NCBI GenBank assembly: GCA_030674185.1
Contig: CM060305.1
Location: 171,648,334-171,712,333, forward strand
Length of the DNA stretch: 64,000 bases
DNA from: Monoplex corrugatus
Lineage: Eukaryota > Mollusca > Gastropoda > Littorinimorpha > Ranellidae
Direction of reading: 5' to 3'
Shown piece by piece: positions 24,001-36,264 of the stretch. The position numbers and the translations under genes are program-made. The notes beneath the pieces were generated by a model. It was not told the origin of the DNA. It did not search any database and saw nothing but the letters and a program-made list of their open reading frames with translations. Each line of letters opens with the position of its first letter. The first letter of the stretch is position 1.

Positions 24001-24779
24001 ACCTGATGATGGAACACCTAACTGACAGCATTATATACCAAGCTCTCCCAGTAAACCTGATGATGGAACACCTGACAGCATTATACACCAAGCACTCCCA
24101 GTAAACCTGATGATGGAACACCTAACTGACAGCATTATATACCAAGCACACCCAGTAAACCTGATGATGGAACACCTAACTGACAGCATTATACACCAAG
24201 CACTCCCAGTAAACCTGATGATGGAACATCTAACTGACAGCATTATACACCAAGCACACCCAGTAAACCTGATGATGGAACACCTAACTGACAGCATTAT
24301 ATACCAAGCACACCCAGTAAACCTGATGATGGAACACCTAACTGACAGCATTATACACCAAGCACTCCCAGTAAACCTGATGATGGAACACCTAACTGAC
24401 AGCATTATACACCAAGCACTCCCAGTAAACCTGATGATGGAACACCTAACTGACAGCATTATATACCAAGCTCTCCCAGTAAACCTGATGATGGAACACC
24501 TAACTGACAGCATTATACACCAAGCACTCCCAGTAAATCTGATGATGGAACACCTAACTGACAGCATAATACACCAAGCACACCCAGTAAACCTGATGAT
24601 GGAACACCTAACTGACAGCATTATACACCAAGCACTCCCAGTAAACCTGATGATGGAACACCTAACTGACAGCATTATACACCAAGCACTCCCAGTAAAC
24701 CTGATGATGGAACACCTGACAGCATTATACACCAAGCACTCCCAGTAAACCTGATGATGGAACACCTAACTGACAGCAT

Positions 24780-27700
24780 TATAATAATTAATAATAATAA
24801 TTACAATATTTATATAGCGCAAAATCTTGATAAAATCAAATCTAAGCGCTGAAGCAGACACACACGCAAGCACGCACGCACGCACGCACGCACGCACACA
24901 CACGCACGCACACACACAAACACACACAGACACACACACACCCACACACACGCATGGCTATAAATGGGGAGATAGAATAAAAGCATTAAAAGCAAGAATA
25001 AAAGCAATGGAAAATTATAGAGAGCATAGCATACAATTATATATTATAACCATGTGATTCCCTCCGAGCGGAGACAGGCTGCAGAGGGTGGGGGGGGGGG
25101 GGGGGGTTGAGTGAGGTTAGGATTTTATGCGGAGGAGAAAAGGTGAGTTTTGAGAGCGGACTTGAAGGAGACAAAAGTAGGTTGCTGACGGACTGAGAGA
25201 GGAAGTTTGTTCCAGGAGAGTGGACCAGAAACAGAGAAGGCTCGTGGACCATAGGTATTGAGCTTAGTGCGTGGAAAGCGAAAAGTCAGAGGATCAGAGG
25301 CAGAGCGGAGGGTACGTGAGGGAACATAGATCTCAAGTAGGCTTGACAGGTAATCGGGGGCTGCGTTATTGAGGCTTTTGTAGCACATGGTGTCTAGTTT
25401 GTACTGTATGCGCTTTGATACAGGGAGCCAGTGAAGTTGTGCCAGGAGAGGAGATATGTGGTCAGCTTTTTTCTTTTTGAGTACAAGGCGTGCAGCATTG
25501 TTTTGAATGCGCTGTAGGATGTGAATGGTGGAGGCAGGAAGACCAGACAGGAGTGAATTGCAATAGTCAATGCGAGACATTATGAAGGAGAGAACGAGTT
25601 TTGCAGTTGTTTCGACAGAGAGATACTTCCTGATCAGCCTTATACGATGGAGATGATAGTAGCAGGATCTGGCAGTTTGAGAAACAAAGTTGTTCATGGA
25701 GAGGGTAGAGTCAATGCAGACACCAAGGTTTTTAGCTGAATCAGAAATTGGGACTGATGTGTTACATAATGGGAGAGAAAGAGGAGGCAGCTGAGAAAGT
25801 TTCTGACGGGTGCCAATGAGGATAGCTTCTGTTTTGTCGTCATTAAGCTGAAGTCTATTGTGTGTCATCCAGTTCTTAATGTCCGAATAACACTCAGTGG
25901 TGCGAGTCAACAGGCGCTGTATATTATCAGGTGAGTCACTGTATTGAAGTTGGGTGTCATCAGCATAGAAGTGGTGTTTTATAGAATGGGAGTTGATGAT
26001 GGTGGACAGGGGGGAGGTGTAAAGAGTGAAAAGAACAGGGCCAAGGACAGATCCTTGTGGAACACCACAGGTCAGGTATGCAGGTTGAGAGTAAGTGCCA
26101 TTGATGAGAACGGTTTGTTTTCTGTTTGATAGGTATGAAGTGAACCAAGACAGAGCAATGTCAGAGATGCCAAAAGTATGATGAAGTCTAGAAAGGAGAA
26201 TACCATGATCAATGGTATCAAAGGCTGCAGACAGATCAAGGAGTGTGAGGAGAGAGACTTTGCCAGTATCAGTTGCAAGGAGGAGATTGTTGAGAATGTG
26301 TAGTAGGGCAGTTTTAGTGCTATGGCACTGGCGGTAGGCTGACTGGAAAGGATTGAGGAGATTGTTGGCAGACAGGTGAGAGTTCAGCTGGTTGAAGACG
26401 ACTTTTTCAATGAGTTTTGACAAGAAAGAGAGATTAGAGATAGGCCGGTAATTTTTCAGTTCATTTGGATCTAAATTGTGTTTCTTGAGGAGAGGGTGAA
26501 CAATAGCAGACTTGAAAGAATCTGGGACAGTTCCAGTTTGAAGAGAAGTGTTGATGATGTCAGTGATGAATGGGAGGAGAGTAGGGAGACAGTCGGCGTA
26601 GAGAGAACCTGGAAGAGGATCCAGTTCGCAGGTTTTGAACGACATGGATCTGATTGTGTTGAGAATTTCTTCTTGTGAGACTGGGGTAAAAGTAGTAAGA
26701 GGTGTGCCAGAGAAGGAATGGTCGGGTGGGCATGGTTGACAGGGTGTCCTGTCAAGCCTGTCACGAAGAGTTTGTATTTTGGTGGTGAAATAGTTGGAGA
26801 ATACAGATGGGAGTTCTTCATTTGTATGTTTTGTTGGGAGAGGTAAATCTTTTCGTGTGCCAAGGAGATGATTCATGGTTGTAAAGAGTTCTTTTGAAGA
26901 AGACGCATTCAGGATTTTGGTATGGAAATAGCTTGTTTTTGCTGATGCAATGAGGGTGGATACTTTTGTTTTAGAGGCTTGGAAAAGTTGCCTGTGTACA
27001 GTGAGTTTGGATTTGTGCCAGCGGCGCTCTGCTCTGCGGCGGGCACGTTTTGCACAGGCGATCTCATGAGTGAGCCAGGGGGTAGGGGGGCGGTCAGGTA
27101 AAAGACGGGTTGTGGCTGGAGCATGAGTGTCCAGAAGATGGTGGAGAGTAGTATAGAATTCATCGGCAAGGTTATGTGACTTTTCAGAAAGGAGACGGGA
27201 GGCATCAGATGAAAATGTGGAGAGGTCGATAGATTTGAGATTGCGTCGAGTCACTGTGCGCATGGTACGGGAAGGAGGAGAAATGTCGAGAGAACAGAGA
27301 ATTGCAGAGTGGTCAGATGGAAGGGCTGAAGTTAGACGGGTAGAAAGAACTAAGCAGTTGTCAGTAGCGGAATTGTGGTGATCACGAGAAATGATCCAGT
27401 CAAGAATGTGACCTTTTTGATGGGTTGGTTCAGAAATGTGTTGAGTCATATTGTGATTGGACAGAGAGTTGATGATATGTCTTGTGTCATAACGGTGAGT
27501 GTTGTCATAGTGGACATTGATGTCACCTAGAATGATGAGATTTCCAGGTAAGAGGCAGTAGTGGTCAAGCAATTGGTCAAAGTCAGAGAGAAACGTGGAT
27601 GTGGTGAGTTTGTTGGCAGAGCTAGGTGGGGGTCGATAGACACAGGAGAAGGTGATGGGGTGAGGGATGGATTGGAAGGATACTTCAACGTGCTCGAAAG

Positions 27701-27789
27701 AAGGATGGGAGAAAGGCAGAGATTGCGAGAAAGATAGGCGGGAATGGAGTGAGTCGTTGTAGAGGATGGCGATACCGCCACCTCGGGAT
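24780..27789 (-). mobile_element. L2/CR1-type LINE copy L2-A2, 5'-truncated, in the 54-bp satellite
   Basis: The TAA-type tail and GCGC hairpin at 24780-24850 mark the 3' end. A CA-rich stretch, a poly-G run (about 25090-25106) and a ~2.67-kb open reading frame follow. It is 5'-truncated at about 27789, inside the endonuclease domain, where satellite sequence resumes. Relative to the satellite unit, about seven bases (TACACCA) appear missing at the junction. It is nearly identical to L2-A1. Confidence 0.92.
25125..27789 (-). CDS. L2-A2 endonuclease/reverse transcriptase, N-terminally truncated, otherwise open
   Basis: About 888 codons without a stop. From the N-terminal side: the remaining AP-endonuclease-like domain (GGGIAILYNDSL, then LGDINVHYDN and PSDHSAIL, the GDxN and SDH motifs), a basic linker (CAKRARRRAERRWHKSK), and the reverse transcriptase (LKNYRPISNLSFLSK, LDLSAAFDTIDHG, GVPQGSVLGPVLF, HHFYADDTQLQY with the intact YADD catalytic pair). 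The C-terminal domain ends FKSALKTHLFSSA. In L2-like elements this protein nicks target DNA and copies the RNA into the nick. Here the first part of the endonuclease, including its catalytic Asn/Glu, is missing. The open frame continues into satellite sequence by chance, and that extension is not part of the protein. The family looks recently active. Confidence 0.9.
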
Positions 27790-28590
27790 AAAGCTCTCCC
27801 AGTAAATCTGATGATGGAACACCTAACTGACAGCATTATACACCAAGCACTCCCAGTAAACCTGATGATGGAACACCTGACAGCATTATGCACCAAGCTC
27901 TCCCAATAAACCTGATGATGGAACACCTAACTGACAGCATTATACACCAAGCATACCCAGTAAACCTGATGATGGAACACCTGACAGCATTATGCACCAA
28001 GCTCTCCCAATAAACCTGATGATGGAACACCTAACTGACAGCATTATACACCAAGCACTCCCAGTAAACCTGATGATGGAACACCTAACTGACAGCATTA
28101 TACACCAAGCACACCCAGTAAACCTGATGATGGAACACCTGACAGCATTATGCACCAAGCTCTCCCAATAAACCTGATGATGGAACACCTAACTGACAGA
28201 ATTATACACCAAGCACTCCCAGTAAACCTGATGATGGAACACCTAACTGACAGCATTATACACCAAGCACTCCCAGTAAACCTGATGATGGAACACCTAA
28301 CTGACAGCATTATACACCAAGCACTCCCAGTAAACCTGATGATAGAACACCTAACTGACAGCATTATATACCAAGCTCTCCCAATAAACCTGATGATGGA
28401 ACACCTAACTGACATCATTATATACCAAGCTCTCCCAATAAACCTGATGATGGAACACCTAACTGACAGCATTATATACCAAGCTCTCCCAGTAAACCTG
28501 ATGATGGAACACCTGACAGCATTATACACCAAGCACTCCCAGTAAACCTGATGATAGAACACCTAACTGACAGCATTATACACCAAGCAC

Positions 28591-29673
28591 TGTCTGTCAA
28601 GGAAACAGGGCCAAGGTAGAGTGTTGATGACCATGGGTCAACCTTCACACCTGTCTGTCAAGGAAACAGGGCCAAGGTAGAGTGTTGATGACCATGGGCC
28701 AACCTTCACACCTGTCTGTCAAGGAAACAGGGCCAAGGTAGAGTGTTGATGACCATGGGCCAATCTTCACACCTGTCTGTCAAGGAAACAGGGCCAAGGT
28801 AGAGTGTTGATGACCATGGGCCAATCTTCACACCTGTCTGTCAAGGAAACAGGGCCAAGGTAGAGTGTTGATGACCATGGGCCAATCTTCACACCTGTCT
28901 GTCAAGGAAACAGGGACAAGGTAGAGTGTTGATGACCATGGGCCAACCTTCACACCTGTCTGTCAAGGAAACAGGGCCAAGGTAGAGTGTTGATGACTAT
29001 GGGTCAACCTTCACACCTGTCTGTCAAGGAAACAGGGCCAAGGTAGAGTGTTGATGACTATGGGTCAACCTCCACACCTGTCTGTCAAGGAAACAGGGCC
29101 AAGGTAGAGTGTTGATGACCATGGGTCAACCTTCACACCTATCTCCCAAGGAAACAGAGCCAAGGTAGAGTGTTGATGACCATGGGTCAACCTTCACACC
29201 TGTCTGTCAAGGAAACAGGGCCAAGATAGAGTGTTGATGACCATGGGTCAACCTTCACACCTATCTGTCAAGGAAACAGGGCCAAGGTAGAGTGTTGATG
29301 ACCATGGGCCAACCTTCACACCTGTTTGTCAAGGAAACAGGACCAAGATGAGAGTGTTGATGACGATGGGCCAACCTCCATACCTATCTCTCAAGGAAAC
29401 AGGGCCAAGGTAGAGTGTTGATGACCATGGGTCAACCTTCACACCTGTTTGTCAAGGAAACAGAGCCAAGGTAGAGTGTTGATGACTATGGGTCAACCTT
29501 CACACCTGTTTGTCAAGGAAACAGAGCCAAGATGAGAGTGTTGATGACCATGGGCCAACCTTCGCACCTGTTTGTCAAGGAAACAGGGCCAAGATGAGAG
29601 TGTTGATGACGATGGGCCAACATCCATACCTATCTCTCAAGGAAACAGGGCCAAGGTAGAGTGTTGATGAGTA
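28591..29673. repeat. 61-bp minisatellite
   Basis: About 18 units of 61 bp containing GTCAAGGAAACAGGGCCAAG and GAGTGTTGATGACCATGGG. It abuts the end of the 54-bp satellite within a base or two and degrades towards 29673, where retroelement sequence begins. Confidence 0.94.
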
Positions 29674-29742
29674 TGTGCAAGAAATGTCGAAGAGGGGAAC
29701 GGAACTCAACAAGGAACTCAAGTAGATAATGCAGACCATAAT

Positions 29743-30159
29743 TTGGTATTTCAACGACCACGTCGCCCCCCAATTTGTCATGGAATTGGAACCACGGACA
29801 CTGGTGGACACATTGCAAGTACTACTGACCAGCGCTACTTGACGGATCGTACCAATCGGTCACACGACTGTGTAAACGCACAGCGCGATTTGATTCTTGT
29901 CGCCAACCTTTCATCAGAGCAACAACCGCCTTTGCCACAACCCTCGCCCAGGCAGTCTGACACTAACAATGGTCGGCGTTTTCAGCTCAGCCGGCAAACC
30001 GATCAACCAACCGACTCCCCTCCAAAGCAACGGTTCTCATGTGGATATTACACCTACCTGTGTCGTGATTGTCGCCTCATCAGTGCTCGTTGTAACCTCT
30101 GCAATAGCACGGGCCATTTGAAACGAGTCTGCAGACAACACCCTACTCCACGGCAGTAG
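29743..30159 (+). pseudogene. Gag C-terminal region with CCHC zinc knuckle
   Basis: About 138 codons, ending in TAG at 30157-30159. The terminal part reads CNLCNSTGHLKRVC, a CX2CX4HX4C zinc knuckle used by Gag to bind RNA, preceded by another Cys pair (CRDC) and a Gln/Pro-rich segment. The frame opens at a non-ATG codon, and the body of gag is not recognisable upstream, where the 61-bp array ends. Confidence 0.65.
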
Positions 30160-30266
30160 GGACACGCCCTGCCAGCCTTGCCTTTAAACAGGAAAGGCAT
30201 GGTTCAACTGGAGCAAACAGAAACAGATGCAAAACCCAGACAAACTGAACTACAGATACAATAGGT

Positions 30267-30560
30267 GATGTGCCGATGTTGGCCTTAGTGGACACAGGTG
30301 CCTCCATTTTCATGCCTGAGTCCTGAGGTATATACGTCCCTTTCTGAAATAAATGGCTTGAAGATGCAAAGTCCTATTTTCAAGACAGTCAAAGGTGTAG
30401 GAGATTATACAGCTGAGGTACAGCCCCTGTCATGGTGACAGACGTAGAGATTTCTCACACCTTCTTGGTTCTAAGAGACATGACTGTTCCACCCATTTTA
30501 GGACTTGGATTCCTGTCAGACCACAGAGCTACTCTTGACATTAACGTGCACCAGGTGCGT
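30267..30560 (+). pseudogene. Retroelement aspartic protease remnant
   Basis: LALVDTGASIF at about 30282-30315 is the catalytic loop (DTGAS). A stop follows soon after. In another frame, ISHTFLVLRDMTVPPILGLGFL at about 30450-30515 is the flap-to-C-terminal part, with the ILGxxFL motif of retropepsins. The break between them disables the enzyme. Confidence 0.68.
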
Positions 30561-31012
30561 CTATATGACAGACTGACTGTAGCTCTATTGGTCATACCCC
30601 TTTACCAACCACTACAGGTAGCAGTGGGCTACACCCCAGGTCAGAGACTTGGTTACCTGCAAGAGTGCCAGATGCGTCTCCCTGTCAGAAAGAATTTTAC
30701 CTCTTTGCCCTGAGCTTGTCACTAACTGGAACGTAGTCGCTGCCTGTGCTTTGATTACTGTCAGAGGCCGGCAAACTGTTTGTAGGGTCCTCAACCCAAC
30801 TAACACTGACATCACCCTGGTTAAGGAGTTGTGTTTGGTTACTCAGAGCCTGTTGAGAAAATATTCACCCACCCAGACGACAGACAATTAACTCCCATTC
30901 ACCTTGTCAGGACGATTTAAGAGGTGACAGATGAACAGAAGGACAAAATGCTACTGTTGGGCATCAATGTGTCGAACCTGGATCTCTTGCCTGCGGTAAG
31001 TTACAAACTCCT

Positions 31013-31300
31013 CACCTTTCTGGCTCAAAAGAGAGACATTTTTACCTTTCTGGCTCAAAAGAGAGATATTTTCACCTTTCTGGCTCAAAAGAGACATTTT
31101 TGCTGCTGACATGTCAGAACCAGGCACCACCAACCTTCCCGAGCATGAGACTGACACAGATGACCACCCACAGAACCAGGCACCACCAACCTTCCCAAGA
31201 CACACGTGACCACCCACAGAACCAGACACCACCAACCTTCCCAAGACACATGTGACCACCCACAGAACCAGACACCACCAACCTTCCCAAGCATGAAGCT
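31013..31300. repeat. Two short tandem repeats inside the retroelement
   Basis: At 31013-31102, three ~30-bp units around TTTCTGGCTCAAAAGAGAG. At about 31115-31300, four units of roughly 45-60 bp around GAACCAGACACCACCAACCT. They lie between the protease and RT remnants, where intact elements have coding sequence, so they arose after insertion. Confidence 0.85.
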
Positions 31301-31354
31301 GACACAGGTGACCATTCACTCATCTCACAACGTCCTTACTGGGTATGGCCAAAG

Positions 31355-31669
31355 ATGAAGGAAGAAATTTCAAGGCAGGTGGATGAAATGCTTGCTAACA
31401 GCATCATCAAACCCAGCATGTGCAACTGGACAAGTCCAGTTGTTTTCGTCAAGAAGAGAGATAGAAATGTTCGTTTTGCTGTAGACTATAGGAAGCTGAA
31501 CAAAGTCATACAGGAACTGTCATTCCCATTGCCCCAGATGCCAGATGCTATGGACGTTTTGAAGACAGGAACCATCTTCTCTGTCATGGATCTTTTCGAT
31601 GGCTTTTGGCAAATTGGTATGGATGAAAACTCCATAGATAAGACTTTTGGCCTAGTTCACCCTGCTTGA
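31355..31669 (+). pseudogene. Gypsy-type reverse transcriptase, N-terminal fragment
   Basis: About 105 codons. EEISRQVDEMLANSIIKPS, SPVVFVKKRDRNVRFAVDYRKLN and SVMDLFDGFWQIGMD are the first RT blocks of Gypsy/Ty3 pol, including the first catalytic Asp region (MDLFDGF, usually LDLxxGF). It ends in TGA at 31667-31669, before the catalytic YxDD. Not functional. Confidence 0.85.
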
Positions 31670-31670
31670 A

Positions 31671-32933
31671 TATCAGACAGAAAAATACTTCCCTTTTCCC
31701 ATGACTATTTGGCTGTCTTGGTACCAGTCTTATCGTGTAGGAAAACTGATTAAAGGACACTGTACAGCGTACCCCAAAATCATACATGGAGGGCGGGACT
31801 TTTACATGAATCATTATCCAGAACACCAGAACACTCAGGTGCAGCCACCCCAAGTAAATGATCAAAACACCCCTCCTATGGGCCAGCTTGCCACTCATGG
31901 TCAGTCGCTGGTGCTGATGCGGGACTAATAAAACATCTTCTTTTGTAAAATCGAAATTGTGGCTAAGCCACCCACATCTTCTCCATTTTTTATACATACT
32001 AGAAATTGCATGCTTTTCCACAGGAAGACTGGACAGATTCTGAGGATTGTTAGCCATGGCTCTGATATTAACTTGTGAACTTACAGAATGCCTGAGTGAG
32101 TTGGTCGCTACAGACCATAACAACCCTGGTAACTGGATGAAAATATGATTATGCTATATGTTTGTGTGTATACCCTATGTTGAGCAATAGTTGTTATCGG
32201 TGTATACCCAACATATTTTGTGCTGTGTTAGTGAACATTTATGTTATATTTGTCACCAGGGATAATTGTCAACCAGTTAAGAGTATGATGTCAGAGCATT
32301 GTTGCCTTGTATACACTGAGGCAAGTTGTTGAAGGTGCTCATGAGTTATTGTTAACATTGCATGTAATGGTTAAAGACATTTAGTGAGTGTGACTAGTAA
32401 TGCTTTTTTGTGTGTATATGGATAATTACCTCCAAGTGCTTTAAGGACAACAATAGAACTGCTCTATGGCAGTGCATGCAGCAACAAAAAGGGATGCTTT
32501 GCGGCCAACAGTTGTGTGCACGTACAACACTCTGTCAACACAGACAGCACACACACACCTGTACGTTAGAGAAGATTAGTTCCTGCTTTTGCCAACAGCA
32601 GGGACGAGCAACAACATCACCTGTATACTCTCTGACCCTCTCACCACTGGCTAGCTCACCCTACCCACCATCTCTGGACGTTCTTGTTTACGCCTTCATC
32701 ACTGCAGACATTGTTATGTTACAGTAAAGTACAATGCCACAGATAGAACCTACACTTGATGCACCCTGGACTTGTGTGTTGAGTCTGTGTGCTGAGCTAT
32801 ACACAACAACAGATTTGCCGTGAAGCTATGTGTGTGTTGACCTGCTATGAGTGCTAAACGTGTGACCAATTTTATCAATCATTCTACAGACTCCAACAGT
32901 GCTATTACTAAGCGAAGAAACGCTTTACTCATG
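31671..32933. other. Unique sequence without recognised genes
   Basis: No coding similarity, array or structural RNA recognised. Short open frames exist on both strands but none shows a motif. Confidence 0.5.
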
Positions 32934-33330
32934 AGCTGAGGAGAGAGTGACGTAGGGAATAATTATAGGAGAGAGTGACGTAGGGAATAATAATCAAAGC
33001 CAGTGGCTTAAAACACCTGACCAGAGCTGAGGAGAGAGTGACGTAGGGAATAATTATCAAAGCCAGTGGCTTAAAACACCTAGTACCTGACAGAGCTGAG
33101 GAGAGAGTGACGTAGGGAATAATTATCAAAGCCAGTGGCTTAAAACACCTGACCAGAGCTGAGGAGAGAGTGACGTAGGGAATAATTATCAAAGCCAGTG
33201 GCTTAAAACACCTGACCAGAGCTGAGGAGAGAGTGACGTAGGGAATAATTATCAAAGCCAGTGGCTTAAAACACCTGACCAGAGCTGAGGAGAGAGTGAC
33301 GTAGGGAATAATTATCAAAGCTAGCAGCTT
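32934..33330. repeat. 63-bp minisatellite
   Basis: Six to seven units of about 63 bp containing GCTGAGGAGAGAGTGACGTA and AAAGCCAGTGGCTTAAAACA. One unit has an extra TAGTA-type insertion near 33082, and the first unit is truncated. Every unit carries TGACGTA, a CRE-like core, but no neighbouring gene gives this meaning. Confidence 0.93.
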
Positions 33331-34072
33331 TACACACCCACCCCTGGTCTTAGAATGGATTATTATGATGCTGTGTGGTCTGCCTTGCTATGTGCGAACT
33401 GCTCGCACCAGACCCTCTAAGATCCTGCAGGCCAGCTATGCTAGTCATGGGCTGTTTACTGAACTCACAGGCCGTGATGGCCCTTGTGGTCTGTTTGATC
33501 ATGGACCGCAACGAGCGGTCACCGAGAGGGAGTGAACTGGCCAACATGTGCGATGACCACTGAAGACCCCACAGGCATAGCCAGGCTGCTCTTTCTTCTC
33601 CACGCTACAGGGAGTGGGCCAGCTGGGATGTAATGGAGAAAAGAGAGGCTTGCGTGACCTGCGTAAAGGAGCACTCGCTTACACCGACGGATGTCACAGT
33701 AATTAGTGAGGGTGGGCAGGATAAACGATTCCCTCCCCCTCCTCCATGTGTGGATGCTATCTAACTCAGTACTAGTGCAAAACCTCATACCCCATATCTC
33801 CACCAAGTTTCACAGGGAAATATGCAGTCTGCATCTGAACTGAGTTTGACTGGTTATTTCCTGCAAGCTAAACAGGGCTTGAGTTCCTTCAGTCCCCACC
33901 CTGTCGAGTGGGGGGATGAGTCCATTTTTACCATCACTTATTGTGGAATCTTGGGGACAGGAGGGAATGAATAATTTCATACCTTTACATCATCTCACAA
34001 CAGAAATGATAGACAGAGGACAGGATCGACAGACTAGAACTGTCAAACCAATCATAAGCCCATTCCGAAATG
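33331..34072. other. Unique sequence without recognised genes
   Basis: Frames of about 60-95 codons on both strands at 33350-33806 show no known domain. I see no repeat or RNA gene. Confidence 0.5.
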
Positions 34073-34162
34073 AGGAGAATACAGGTTTATAGGAGAATAC
34101 AGGTTTATAGGAGAATACAGGTTTATAGGAGAATACAGGTTTATAGGAGAATACAGGTTTAT
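34073..34162. repeat. 18-bp repeat, exactly five units
   Basis: Five perfect or near-perfect copies of AGGAGAATACAGGTTTAT. Confidence 0.95.
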
Positions 34163-34246
34163 TCACAACTACACAACATGGCTCCTCCAAATGTTACAGG
34201 CAACATATCTTAATCTATTGTCTAATAAAGCTTATCCATAACCAGT

Positions 34247-35261
34247 TCAATCAATCAATCAATCATGTCGAGCTTGCTCGGCTATCCATGACACGTTTCT
34301 TCCATCCTTCTCTGTCAGACATTTCAGTAGGCAGTTCATCATACTGACAGCCCATATCATCAATCAGTTGGTCGATGAAGGTCTTCTTTGGACGTCCTGG
34401 TCTTTGTTTGCCGTGACTGGGTCTCCATAATAGAACATCTCCCATCAGTTCTTCTTTGTTACGCCAACAGTGTTCCGCGAAACGCAGTCTTTGTTGTCGT
34501 ATTGATTTACTGATTGGTGGGATCTTACCATATAACTCTTTGTTAGTTGGATGTTCTCTCCAGGATTTGTTCAGGGCTGCACGCAGCATTCGTGTGTATG
34601 GTCCATCAATCTTCTTCTCCAAGAGATTGAGCCATATGTAAGAACTGACTCTATTGCTGCTCAGAAGAAGTTCCTTTCCAGGTTGTCTGGTAGATTGGAT
34701 TTCCAGATTTTGTCTAGTTGATTTAGAGTGCCCCAGGCATTTCCGAGTCTGGTTTTGACGTCTTGTTCTGTGGAGCCAATGTAGCTGCCGAGGTATTTAA
34801 ATTCTTGAACGAACTTGTTTGATCACATCTCCATCGAGACTTCTTATACCTTCTGATGCATCCTGATTCAGACAGATGAACTCTGTTTTGTTCGCATTGA
34901 TGTGGAGCCCAATCTCCATTGCTGTTCTTTCGATATTGTGAAGGAGAGATGTTGCATCCTTTAGGAGGTCTGCGAGAACAGTCAGGTCATCAGCGTAATC
35001 CGTGTCTGTTATCTTTGCCGCAGGGTAGCGTCTGCTCTTCTGTTTTGTGAGGGTAAAGCTGACTTTTTTTATTCTTATCCACTGCTTTCCTCAGCACATT
35101 ATCGAGACAGATGATGAAAATGTAGGGGGCAAGCGTATCTCCTTGAAGACTCCAGCAGTGATGTTGAAAAAGTCTGTGTCTCCGTCGGGGGAGCAAACCA
35201 TACAGCGGGTATTCTGGTACAGCATCATGATGGCGTCTACTGTTTCCTTGGGTATCAGCAT
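34247..35261 (-). mobile_element. RTE-like LINE fragment (RTE-3)
   Basis: A third RTE-type family on the minus strand. Its 3' tail is the tetranucleotide (CAAT)n at 34247-34264, read TTGA on its own strand. Coding similarity runs to about 35261, where an AACC-repeat tract begins. It is 5'-truncated in the RT domain. Confidence 0.82.
34263..35261 (-). pseudogene. RTE-3 reverse-transcriptase remnant
   Basis: From right to left: [20 protein letters not shown] and [15 protein letters not shown], then in another frame [23 protein letters not shown]. The lower region includes an ADDLTVL-type stretch near 34990. The intact-looking C-terminal domain follows (GPYTRMLRAALNKSW, RQQRLRFAEHCWRNKEEL, GRPKKTFIDQLIDD) to the stop at 34263-34265. 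Several frame changes show it is dead. The stop codon coincides with the first unit of the TGAT-type tail. Confidence 0.82.
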
Positions 35262-35374
35262 AACCAACCAACCAATCAAACCAACCAACCAACCAACCAA
35301 CCAACCAACCAACCAACCAACCAACAACCAACAACCAATCAACCAACCAACCAACCAACCAATCAATCAAGTGG
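35262..35374. repeat. AACC-type tetranucleotide tract
   Basis: About 110 bp of CAAC/AACC steps with occasional AATC, directly against the truncated end of RTE-3. Confidence 0.92.
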
Positions 35375-35399
35375 GTCAACTCCACAGTCAATACCAATT

Positions 35400-35572
35400 C
35401 AGTAACAGTCCATTGACGTAACCAATCAACCATTTAACCAATCAGTAACAGTCCATTGACGTAACCAATCAATCATTTAACCAGTCCATTGACGTAACCA
35501 ATCAATCATTTAACCAATCAGTAACAGTCCATTGACGTAACCAATCAATCATTTAACCAATCAATCAGTCAG
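35400..35572. repeat. ~43-bp repeat
   Basis: About four units containing AGTAACAGTCCATTGACGTA and ACCAATCAATCATTTAACC; one unit is shortened. Each has TGACGTAA. Confidence 0.85.
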
Positions 35573-36242
35573 CCCGTGAATTAATCGACTAGATAAAAAT
35601 TTCTATTAGCTAAGTTCGATACACCATCTACTATACAATCAATGTATCAAGTAAGCAACCATTTATACATTCAATAATTCCATAACTGATTGATCAATAG
35701 TTAAATCAGTTATTCTATAAATCGGTCAGTTGGTCAGTCACCCATCAATAGACCAACTAATAAAGAAGACAATCAATCCATTATCAACTGATCATTCATT
35801 CAACTTTTCAGTTCTTCCATCAAAGTATTTAAACCAGTCAATGAAATCAATGGACAATGAAATCAACCAGCTAGCGTACTAATCAACACAAATACCAATG
35901 AGCCACCCAAATAATCAGTTCATTGGCAAAACAGACTTTTTGTTTGGAGGGGGGGGGGGGGGAGGGATGGACCAAACATCGTGTTTTGACACAGTGCGAT
36001 ACAACATTTTGTTGTGGTAATGCGTTTCTCAGAAATGTGAAAAATGTTACAAAGGTCTGTTTTGGAAAATATAATGATATGTAGTAGTGTTCGTGTGTTC
36101 AAGGATAATGTGTTTATGTTCTGGACACAGACACAGCATAACTGACTGTGAGTATGAGCACTAAACCCACAGTTAACAAATTCTTTGCTAATAAGCTGGC
36201 AAGTAAAAGAAAATCTATCCTCTGCACCGTCTGGAAGTAACT
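35573..36242. other. AT-rich unique sequence
   Basis: Rich in ATCAAT-type words to about 35930, then a poly-G run (35948-35962) and unique sequence. No gene recognised. Confidence 0.55.
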
Positions 36243-36264
36243 TTGGCAATAGCTCTGAGCGAGA

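Larger units (their letters stand above)
19205..28591. repeat. 54/50-bp satellite array, interrupted by two transposable elements
   Basis: Roughly 95 units containing GATGATGGAACACCTAACTG followed by ACAGCATTATACACCAAGC. Two unit lengths alternate irregularly: 54 bp, and 50 bp lacking four bases of CTAACTGA. CTCTCC and CACTCC variants and ATACACC/ATATACC variants mix along the array. The array is broken by the mariner-like element (19725-21082) and by L2-A2 (24780-27789). Early units (19205-19720) and those after 21083 are less regular than those at 24000-24780. Its many short open frames on both strands are by-products of the repeat. Confidence 0.95.
29674..31670 (+). mobile_element. Degenerate Gypsy-type LTR retroelement fragment
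   Basis: Pieces of gag (zinc knuckle), protease and the start of reverse transcriptase lie in the normal order on the plus strand, broken by stops and frame changes. Two small tandem repeats have expanded between protease and RT. The RT stops after about 110 residues, before the YxDD motif. No RNase H, integrase or LTR is recognised. It is an old, inactive copy. Confidence 0.78.

Noticed and set aside
19205..28591. Regularly spaced ~50-bp repeats considered as a CRISPR-like array
   Set aside because: There are no unique spacers between repeats; the whole unit repeats, and the context is clearly eukaryotic.
33350..33806. Overlapping frames of 60-95 codons on both strands
   Set aside because: No recognised domain, and frames on opposite strands conflict; left as unique sequence.
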